A stretch of DNA of 39,826 bases from positions 1-39,826 of the forward strand of contig JAHHRI010000010.1 of the NCBI GenBank assembly GCA_020025875.1. The letters run 5' to 3'. Positions 34,235 through 39,826 of this stretch are shown piece by piece (position 1 is the first letter of the stretch; the number at the start of each line of letters is the position of its first letter). The notes under the pieces are model-generated. The model did not search any database. It saw only the letters and a program-made list of their open reading frames with translations, and was not told the DNA's origin. The stretch comes from Alphaproteobacteria bacterium (GTDB lineage Bacteria > Pseudomonadota > Alphaproteobacteria > RF32 > CAG-239). A program made the position numbers and the translations under genes.

Positions 34235-34771
34235 ATGAAAGAAATTGGGCAGTTTTTGTGGATCTTCGCCCTGTGTTTAGGGGCAATGACGGCAAGCGCT
34301 TCGGAAAAGGGCGTCAATATCTACGGCACGGCACGCAATGTGCCGTCAAAGGCAGTGTTCGGCTCTGCCGGCAATCGGGTACGGATGGACGATTTTAAAG
34401 GTGATTTTGTTTTGGCGGTGTTTTGGTCGCGCTATTGCGTTCCCTGTATCCGCGAACTGGAGAGCTTAAACCGATTTGCTCAACAAACCAAAAATGACGG
34501 AATTCGGGTTATTTTGATTTCTCCCAAAGAAGAATGGCAGGGAGGCTTTGCCGAACAACGACGGTTGCTTGCCAAATACGGAGCGCCGGATCTGGAAACT
34601 TATGTTGACAATAAGAGTGATCTGGCGTCGGCATTTGGCATTTTTTCTTCGCCGATGACAGTGCTGATCAGCCGTCAGGGGCAAGAAATCGGAAGAATCC
34701 GCGGCAGTGCGGATTGGAGCAGTCCGGAAGTGATTGAATATATGTATAAAATTAAGGCTCAACACGGCTAG
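34235..34771 (+). CDS. TlpA-like periplasmic thioredoxin
   Basis: The product has 178 residues. A signal segment (MKEIGQFLWIFALCLGAMTA then SAS) exports it. The thioredoxin domain has WSRYCVPCIREL with the active-site pair C68 and C71, and SSPMTVLI supplies the cis-proline. Family members reduce or oxidise periplasmic cysteines, for example in cytochrome maturation. The frame extends upstream to 34160, but the ATG at 34235 begins the signal peptide. No clear ribosome site is visible. A TATAAT at 34211-34216 could be its -10. The last 20 bases are duplicated directly after the gene. Confidence 0.85.
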   Translation: MKEIGQFLWIFALCLGAMTASASEKGVNIYGTARNVPSKAVFGSAGNRVRMDDFKGDFVLAVFWSRYCVPCIRELESLNRFAQQTKNDGIRVILISPKEEWQGGFAEQRRLLAKYGAPDLETYVDNKSDLASAFGIFSSPMTVLISRQGQEIGRIRGSADWSSPEVIEYMYKIKAQHG

Positions 34772-34791
34772 TTAAGGTTCAACGCGGCTAG
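34752..34791 (+). repeat. 20-bp tandem duplication at the tlpA-like 3' end
   Basis: TTAAGGCTCAACACGGCTAG (34752-34771) is followed by a second copy (34772-34791) that differs at two positions. The first copy contains the stop codon, and the second brings another in-frame TAG. Confidence 0.9.
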
Positions 34792-34811
34792 CCTCGGAGG
34801 TTAGCTTTTTT
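34787..34811 (+). terminator. Terminator after the TlpA-like gene
   Basis: A stem, GCTAGCC (34787-34793) with GGTTAGC (34799-34805) and one wobble, has a 5-base loop and is followed by six T. It overlaps the stop codon of the convergent ATPase gene. Confidence 0.7.
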
Positions 34812-35775
34812 CTCGCAAACTGGGGAACAGCTCCTTACCGAGAGCCAATCGACTACGTTGCGTGTCAATGGAAGTGGCCAAATTGAGCTTGCCGGTTTTG
34901 ACAATGGCGCGAACTTGGTCCCCTTGCGTTGTATCCGGATTGGCAAACAAATGAGTGACGGTTGGCATTTTTTTGCGGATACCGTTTAAGGTTTGGTGCA
35001 ATACCGCCAACATTCCCCGCGAAAACAAGTCATAGGCAAGATCTTCGGTCATGCCTGAAGATGAAGCATATTTGATGACCGAGTTGATGGCATCGGTGAC
35101 ATTGTTGGCATGAATGGTCGATAAAACCAAGTGACCGGAAGTGCAGGCGCGCAACACTTCGCTGGCGGTTTCGGGGGTGCGAATTTCGCCCACCAAAATA
35201 AAACGCGGTTTGGAGCGCAGTGCCGATTTGAGGCCGGCTCCCCAATTACCTTCAATAGGCTGAGTTTGTTTGCATAAACCAAGGCTGCCGTTTAATGCGT
35301 TGTAGCTGCCATCGAGCGGCATTTCTGCCGGATCTTCAATGGTATAGGCAAAGCCGCCTTCGGTGATGAGATATTCTTTTATCAGCGAAGATATGGCGGT
35401 GGTTTTGCCGGCGCCGGTCGGACCTGACCATAAGATGAGTCCGGCGGCATTACTTAGATTGAGGAGATATTTGCGTAGTTCCGGAGCAAAGCCGAGAGTG
35501 CTGAAAGCCGGCACTTCCGGCGGCATTTTGCGGATACAATATTGAACGCCGTATATGCAAATGCTCCGTTCCACACGGTAGAGAATTTTGTTGTAAAGGA
35601 CAGAATAGCTGGGGTTGTTACCATCATAGCTGCTTTCTACCTTATCATAAAAGTAGTTGAAGTCGTCGGTTTTGATTTTCATTAGCCCATTGGCGGTTTT
35701 GCCGTCGGGAATGTAGGCGACTTTGTCAGGGGTGATGTAGATATCTGAAAAGCTTATTTCGTTGATTGTACTCAT
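34801..35775 (-). CDS. DotB/PilT-type secretion ATPase, orphan
   Basis: This 324-residue protein belongs to the type II/IV secretion ATPases. Walker A is GPTGAGKTT (118-126), the acidic box YTIEDPAEMPLDG resembles that of TraJ/PilQ/DotB ATPases, Walker B is ILVGEIR with E197, and the His box is SGHLVLSTIHANN (H215, H222). These hexamers power type IVB secretion or pilus retraction. No other secretion or pilus gene is seen here, so it may serve a machine encoded elsewhere. AGGATAAAC precedes the ATG. It follows the SH3 gene by 14 bases. Confidence 0.85.
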   Translation of the reverse strand: MSTINEISFSDIYITPDKVAYIPDGKTANGLMKIKTDDFNYFYDKVESSYDGNNPSYSVLYNKILYRVERSICIYGVQYCIRKMPPEVPAFSTLGFAPELRKYLLNLSNAAGLILWSGPTGAGKTTAISSLIKEYLITEGGFAYTIEDPAEMPLDGSYNALNGSLGLCKQTQPIEGNWGAGLKSALRSKPRFILVGEIRTPETASEVLRACTSGHLVLSTIHANNVTDAINSVIKYASSSGMTEDLAYDLFSRGMLAVLHQTLNGIRKKMPTVTHLFANPDTTQGDQVRAIVKTGKLNLATSIDTQRSRLALGKELFPSLREKS

Positions 35776-35789
35776 AGGTTTATCCTGCG

Positions 35790-36293
35790 TTAGTTAATGA
35801 TTTCTCCGGGATAAACTCCGAAAAAGTTTTCCCTTTGAACCCATCCTTCGATCGAAGCAAATCTGATTAGACAGAAGTCTTTGTTTTCTGGACATTTTTC
35901 TATTTTCCCAATAACTTGATCTTCGACTTTTGCAATGACTTTGGCATCGTGTTCCGGTTTGGCATAGATGTTGCTGGTGCCTTTGTTGGTCATTTTGATC
36001 CAGCGTTGACGGCTTAGCATGGGTTTATAGACCCATGTTTCTGCCCCTTCCCAGTCGCGAATCTGACGCCATAAGTCAAATTCGGCAATAATTTCGACCG
36101 GTGCGTTTTTTTGTTTATAAACCCATTCAATGGGATAGCGGGAACCGGGGCCGGAACGGGCGTTGACCAGTTTTGAGCGCAAAGATGCCATTCGCGGCAG
36201 GTTGCGAGACGCTTCCGTGTCGCTTCCGTGTTGTGCGTAAGCGGGAAAGCCGAACAGACAGACCGCCAGCACGGTGGTCAAAAATGTTTTCAT
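35790..36293 (-). CDS. Periplasmic SH3-like domain protein
   Basis: The product has 167 residues. The signal peptide ends AYA before QHGSD. Two bacterial SH3-like modules follow: MASLRSKLVNARSGPGSRYPIEWV starts the first (about 35-95, in two adjoining stretches), and NIYAKPEHDAKVIAKVEDQVIG the second. A W-V-Q-R-E-N-F-F-G-V-Y-P-G-E ending is common to such alphaproteobacterial proteins, which probably bind cell-wall peptides. It precedes the secretion ATPase by 14 bases on the same strand. Confidence 0.82.
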   Translation of the reverse strand: MKTFLTTVLAVCLFGFPAYAQHGSDTEASRNLPRMASLRSKLVNARSGPGSRYPIEWVYKQKNAPVEIIAEFDLWRQIRDWEGAETWVYKPMLSRQRWIKMTNKGTSNIYAKPEHDAKVIAKVEDQVIGKIEKCPENKDFCLIRFASIEGWVQRENFFGVYPGEIIN

Positions 36294-36392
36294 CTCTCAT
36301 GTCCTCATTAATTCTTTTTTATGACTATTGGCATAATGATATTCATATATGATAAATAAAAAGTAAAATTTGAGCATTGTAAGGAGAAAAAA

Positions 36393-37514
36393 ATGGATTT
36401 ACGGAAAACGGCGACGGCGTTGATCAAATTTCGCACGGAAACGGGCAATCTGCCGGAAACGGAGCAATGTATCAGTTACATTTCCAAACTGGCGGAAGAG
36501 ATGGGAGCGACGGTTGAAATTTATCAAAAGGACAAGTTGGCACCGGTGGTGTTGCTGTCTAACGGCAAAACGCAGGATTTTGACGTTCTCGCGGTTGGGC
36601 ATATTGACGTGGTGCCGGCTGCCGACAAAATGTTTTTTCCTTATGAGGAAGATGGCAAAATGTTTGGACGCGGCGCTCTGGATATGAAGTCTTTTGCCGC
36701 TGTCGGGTTGTCCTCGCTTGAATGCGTCATTGAAGAAAAACTGCCACTGAAGTTTGGCGTGTTGCTTTCTTCCGATGAAGAAAAAGGCAGTTTTGGCTTG
36801 GAGGCTTTTTTGAAAGATCATCCGCAACTTAATGCCAAAATCGTGTTTGATGTTGATGTGGCAGGCAGCATCAACAAAATTGTCAGCCGCTGCAAAAGTC
36901 CGGTTTTTGTCAGGCTGAAATCGGAGGGAAAAGAAGCGCACGGCTCCACCCCGTGGGAAGGTATTGATGCAAACGAGCAGTTGATGCAAACATGGCAGAA
37001 TATTCGGCGGATTTATCCCTATTATGGCAAAAAAGAGCCAAAACCTGCCGACACGTGGATTGATACGGTACATTTTGCCAAAATTGAAGGCGGGGTGGCG
37101 GATAATGTTATTGCCAACCATGCCGAAGCGATGCTTGACTTTCGGTTGACGGAAAAATCAACGCTTGCGGAGCTGGAAGCCAATCTGCAAAAAGCGGTTG
37201 TGGAAGGTGTCAGCTGGCAGATTGTTTCTTTGGGCAAAGCGGTGGTGATGGATGAACAAAATCCGTATATCCGTGCTTATAAGCGGTTGGCGGAAGATTT
37301 TTTGCAGCAGCCGCTTGAGTTTGAATATATCGGCGGCGCAACAGATTCCCGCGCCTTTGCCGAGCGCGGTTCGGTTGTGATCATGCATTCGGGCAGCGGC
37401 GGCGGAATGCATGCGGCAGACGAATATGTGGTCTGGCAGTCGGTGGAGCAATTGGCCGAAATTGAAAAACGGTTTTTGCGGCAGTTGTCCAACAAGAACG
37501 TTGGCGGCAGCTGA
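36393..37514 (+). CDS. M20-family metallopeptidase
   Basis: A 373-residue M20 (ArgE/DapE/CPG2-like) amidohydrolase that uses two zinc ions to cut amide or peptide bonds at a carboxyl end. The motifs are GHIDVVP (H70, D72), GRGALDMKS (D97), SSDEEKG (E129, E130), and the late GGATDSRAFAE and MHAADEYV with the last metal His. The insert KSEGKEAHGSTPWEGIDA is the dimerisation-domain entry. Substrate is not clear: the spacing fits carboxypeptidase/acyl-lysine types better than strict DapE. AAGGAG lies seven bases before the ATG. It seems monocistronic. Confidence 0.85.
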   Translation: MDLRKTATALIKFRTETGNLPETEQCISYISKLAEEMGATVEIYQKDKLAPVVLLSNGKTQDFDVLAVGHIDVVPAADKMFFPYEEDGKMFGRGALDMKSFAAVGLSSLECVIEEKLPLKFGVLLSSDEEKGSFGLEAFLKDHPQLNAKIVFDVDVAGSINKIVSRCKSPVFVRLKSEGKEAHGSTPWEGIDANEQLMQTWQNIRRIYPYYGKKEPKPADTWIDTVHFAKIEGGVADNVIANHAEAMLDFRLTEKSTLAELEANLQKAVVEGVSWQIVSLGKAVVMDEQNPYIRAYKRLAEDFLQQPLEFEYIGGATDSRAFAERGSVVIMHSGSGGGMHAADEYVVWQSVEQLAEIEKRFLRQLSNKNVGGS

Positions 37515-37631
37515 TCAGATAACCGTTCCGCCGCCTTCCGTCTGTAACAAAGAACTGGACAACATAAGGAAAATGCGGTAACATTGACAGTTGATGCTGA
37601 TTGTTAACTAACAACTAAGATTTCGGATAAA

Positions 37632-38033
37632 ATGAGTGCATTTTTAACGGCGGGGTTAATTGTCTGCGGCTTGTTGACGAGCAGCTGCATATGGATACTC
37701 AATCTTAAAATCGACAGATACGGTGCGGCCGCACGCTGGGGGTCGGTCATCGGCATAATGCTTTTACTGGTGATGTTTGTGTATTCCATATACTATGTTA
37801 AAGGTGTGGACTATTCTCCGGGGCTGACTGTCGGGCTGTCTGTGGGAATGACCATTGTTTGGCTGTTGGCCTGCGGGTTTATGGTTGGAGTGTCGGCGAT
37901 TGTGTCCGTTGGTGTCTATTGGTTGATCAATACATGGAAAAAGACGGATTTTCGCGAGTTTTGGTCGGAGATGAAATCTGATTTTAAAGCGGAAATCGAC
38001 AGCTTGAAATCGTGGATAGATGACGAAGAATGA
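37632..38033 (+). CDS. Small integral membrane protein, unknown
   Basis: The product has 133 residues with three or four hydrophobic segments (about 3-25, 37-56, 66-100) and a charged C-terminal helix (WKKTDFREFWSEMKSDFKAE, acidic end DDEE). No motif is recognised. The ribosome site is weak. Its stop overlaps the -35 of the tRNA-Arg promoter, which is the only contextual link. Confidence 0.55.
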   Translation: MSAFLTAGLIVCGLLTSSCIWILNLKIDRYGAAARWGSVIGIMLLLVMFVYSIYYVKGVDYSPGLTVGLSVGMTIVWLLACGFMVGVSAIVSVGVYWLINTWKKTDFREFWSEMKSDFKAEIDSLKSWIDDEE

Positions 38034-38061
38034 TTGATTTTGTAAAAAGTGCGATTATAAT
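38034..38061 (+). promoter_or_regulatory. Predicted promoter of tRNA-Arg
   Basis: TTGATT (38034-38039), 16 bp, TATAAT (38056-38061), then 15 bases to the tRNA. It is the best -10 match of the set. Confidence 0.65.
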
Positions 38062-38076
38062 CCGTGCTTGTTCGGA

Positions 38077-38153
38077 GTCAGCGTAGCTCATCAGGATAGA
38101 GCACAAGTTTCCTAAACTTGGGGCAGTGGGTTCGAGTCCCGCCGCTGACGCCA
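38077..38153 (+). tRNA. tRNA-Arg (anticodon CCT)
   Basis: The acceptor arm is GTCAGCG/CGCTGAC with discriminator G and encoded CCA (38151-38153). The D arm is GCTC...GAGC. The anticodon stem CAAGT/ACTTG surrounds TTCCTAA, giving CCT. The T loop is TTCGAGT. Confidence 0.97.
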
Positions 38154-38159
38154 TCACCC

Positions 38160-38182
38160 AACCGTCTTTATGGCGGTTTTTT
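38160..38182 (+). terminator. Weak terminator after tRNA-Arg
   Basis: AACCG (38160-38164) pairs with CGGTT (38174-38178) around a 9-base loop, with T residues after it. The short stem makes it weak. Confidence 0.45.
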
Positions 38183-38225
38183 ATGTCTATGCCGTCTTGC
38201 CGCCACTGCGGTTGCACCTGCCATA

Positions 38226-38361
38226 TTCTTTTTCCTCTTTTCCCCTCCGTCTCCTTCTCTCTATTGTTCCTCTTCTTCCTTTTGTCCCCTCCGTTTCCTT
38301 CTCTCTCTCGTTTCTCTTTCTCCGCCTTTCCCTTTCCGCTTCCTTCTCTCTCTTTTCTGTC
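38226..38361. repeat. Long polypyrimidine tract before dnaJ
   Basis: For about 135 bases the plus strand is nearly all C and T, with recurring TTCTCTCT and TCCTTT motifs, in a 455-base gap between tRNA-Arg and dnaJ. Open frames across it encode Ser/Phe or Arg/Glu/Lys low complexity and are not genes. The rest of the gap (38362-38520) is AT-rich without a convincing gene. Confidence 0.7.
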
Positions 38362-38527
38362 ATAAGCAATTTTTATTTTATTGATGATGGCCTTTTATGG
38401 TCCGATAAGATTTGTTTTTATCTTTTGTTATCCGATATTCCTTTGGATTTTTCTTTTGTGGGAAGATGCGATTAATGATAATCTTGGTCAGATAGTCGGT
38501 TAAAGCGGCAAATTTGCTAACAGTAGC

Positions 38528-38555
38528 TTGCAAAAGTCTTGCGTTTCGTTTATAA
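38528..38555 (+). promoter_or_regulatory. Predicted promoter of dnaJ
   Basis: TTGCAA (38528-38533), 16 bp, TTATAA (38550-38555). The extended CTTGCAAA also resembles the CTTGAAA half of a heat-shock sigma-32 site, but a clear CCCCAT-type -10 is not present. Confidence 0.5.
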
Positions 38556-38608
38556 AAGCCCTAAATATTCAATCAAAACAAGCCATTTTTTTAGAAAGTG
38601 CAAGGGTT

Positions 38609-39736
38609 ATGAGCAAACAGGACTATTATGAAACTCTGGGAGTTGCCAAAGGAGCTACGGTTGATGAAATCAAAAAATCGTATCGGCGTTTGGCAATGAA
38701 ATATCATCCCGATCACAATCAGGGAAATACAGAGGCAGAAACAAAATTTAAAGAAATAAACGAGGCTTATGAGGTTTTAAAAGACGACAGCAAAAGAGCC
38801 GCTTATGACAGATACGGTCATGCTGCGTTTGAACAAGGAGGCGGCGGTAATCCGTTTGATTTCAATTTTGGCGGCGGGTTTGGGGATATTTTTTCCGAGG
38901 TCTTTTCTGATATTATGGGCGGCGGGCGCCGTACCGCTCAGGCGGCATCCGGACGAGATGGCGAAGATTTGCGCTATGATCTGGAGATTTCTTTAGAAGA
39001 TGCTTTTAACGGTTTGGAGAAGGAAATTTCTTTCCCGATGGAAAAAGTCTGTGACAAATGCCACGGATTTGGCACGAAAGACGGCAAAGAGCCGCCGATT
39101 TGTCCGACTTGCCGCGGAAGCGGGAGAGTTCACCGCCAACATGGGTTTATGATTATGGAATCAACCTGTCCCGATTGCGGCGGTCGCGGGCGCAAGGTGA
39201 AAGATGCTTGTCCGGAATGCAAGGGCAGCGGAACGATTCCCTTTACCAAAGAGCTAAGAATTAAAGTGCCGGCAGGTGTTGATGATGGTACCAGAATTCG
39301 CTTGGCAGGTGAAGGTATGCCGGGACTCGGCGGCGGCAGAAACGGAGATTTGTATATCTTTGTCAGTGTTCGCGAACATAAGCTCTACAGCCGACAAGGG
39401 GCGGATCTGTTTGTGCAGATTCCGATATCCATGGTTTGCGCGGCTCTCGGCGGTTCGGTGGAAATCCCCGGCATCGACGGACATAAGATTGAAGTGAAAG
39501 TGGCTGCCGGAACCCAGAGCGGACAGCGTTTGAAAATCAAAGGTGAGGGAATGCCCAAAATTCGTTCGCTTGACAAAGGGGATCTGTGGGTAGATTTTAA
39601 GGTGGAAACACCGGTTAATCTGGCGCCGAGGCAAAAGGAGCTGCTGGAGGAGTTTCGTAGCATCGGCGGTCATGACAGCTGTCAGCCGGCAGAAAAAAGC
39701 TTTTTTGAAAAAATTAAAGATCTTTTTGCCGCTTAG
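38609..39736 (+). CDS. dnaJ: Chaperone DnaJ
   Basis: DnaJ delivers unfolded proteins to DnaK and stimulates its ATPase. The product has 375 residues from the ATG at 38609, giving MSKQDYYETLGV. The J domain has HPD at 33-35. A Gly/Phe-rich linker follows, then four zinc-finger repeats (CDKCHGFG, CPTCRGSG, CPDCGGRG, CPECKGSG) and the two C-terminal substrate-binding domains. AAGGG lies very close to the start. A longer frame to 38528 starts inside the promoter. dnaK and grpE are not adjacent. Confidence 0.97.
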   Translation: MSKQDYYETLGVAKGATVDEIKKSYRRLAMKYHPDHNQGNTEAETKFKEINEAYEVLKDDSKRAAYDRYGHAAFEQGGGGNPFDFNFGGGFGDIFSEVFSDIMGGGRRTAQAASGRDGEDLRYDLEISLEDAFNGLEKEISFPMEKVCDKCHGFGTKDGKEPPICPTCRGSGRVHRQHGFMIMESTCPDCGGRGRKVKDACPECKGSGTIPFTKELRIKVPAGVDDGTRIRLAGEGMPGLGGGRNGDLYIFVSVREHKLYSRQGADLFVQIPISMVCAALGGSVEIPGIDGHKIEVKVAAGTQSGQRLKIKGEGMPKIRSLDKGDLWVDFKVETPVNLAPRQKELLEEFRSIGGHDSCQPAEKSFFEKIKDLFAA

Positions 39737-39773
39737 CAGATAAAAAAGATTGATTTTTGTTTGATGCCATAGC

Positions 39774-39806
39774 ATATTAATAACTATGTAAAATAGTTAT
39801 TAATAT
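39774..39806 (+). terminator. Perfect AT-rich inverted repeat after dnaJ
   Basis: ATATTAATAACTAT (39774-39787) and ATAGTTATTAATAT (39793-39806) are perfect 14-bp arms with a 5-base loop. AT-rich DNA, not a clean T run, follows. It may be a dnaJ terminator or an operator of the gene beyond the window. Confidence 0.5.
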
Positions 39807-39826
39807 ATATTTATATGGATACAAGT

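Noticed and set aside
38187..38369. Arg/Glu-rich minus-strand frame before dnaJ
   Set aside because: Low-complexity translation of the polypyrimidine tract.
1..39826. CRISPR array or insertion sequence
   Set aside because: No regularly spaced repeats with unique spacers, no transposase gene and no terminal inverted repeats with target duplications were seen.

Overview
The window looks like chromosome of an anaerobic or fermentative alphaproteobacterium, probably host- or gut-associated. The alphaproteobacterial signature is the order leuS-lptE-holA, together with a periplasmic SH3-like protein and a lipoprotein-rich, LPS-bearing envelope. The anaerobic signature is a three-subunit NAD(P)-linked [FeFe]-hydrogenase (hndA-hndC-hndD, 22573-26525) and, elsewhere in the window, the H-cluster maturase hydF (5182-6411). 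A gut habitat is an inference, supported by one gene (20771-22066) whose lipoprotein signal and missing Shine-Dalgarno site look Bacteroidota-like. The code is standard: TGA is used as a stop, and TTG starts recur.

Layout. 1-900: tRNA-Gly, terminators and a probable gene remnant. 901-4150: a Fic protein with an iteron-like operator, an ArsC/Spx-family protein, an exported GH24 lysozyme and an outer-membrane beta-barrel. 4328-6411: a LysR regulator convergent with hydF. 6584-9216: tRNA-Ser, then a hexapeptide acyltransferase overlapping glmS. 9203-13013 (minus strand): rsmB, a polytopic protein resembling an inactive MraY/WecA-type transferase, and a TPR protein. 13184-17982: leuS, lptE, holA and a small methyltransferase.

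18000-22380 is an accessory block. It holds a large secreted cysteine-rich protein with a compositionally different 3' half, the Bacteroidota-like lipoprotein, and a 41-codon secreted peptide flanked by strong terminators. The hydrogenase operon, a glycogen/starch synthase, and divergent grpE with a CxxCxxCxxC repeat follow to 29438.

29600-34135 (minus strand) holds a flavin oxidoreductase and a tight four-gene unit: small lipoprotein, von Willebrand A protein, PP2C-type phosphatase and membrane-anchored Ser/Thr kinase. The last three match the 'TerY-P triad' known from comparative genomics. The added lipoprotein and the membrane-anchored kinase suggest envelope signalling, and this is the best candidate for an under-described system here. 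The rest is a TlpA-like thioredoxin, an orphan DotB/PilT-type ATPase with an SH3 protein, an M20 peptidase, a small membrane protein, tRNA-Arg, a long polypyrimidine tract and dnaJ.

A recurrent promoter form (TTGCAA or TTGCAT, or TTGACT/TTGATT, then 16 bp, then a T-rich -10) precedes the tRNAs, dnaJ, grpE and the cysteine-rich gene.
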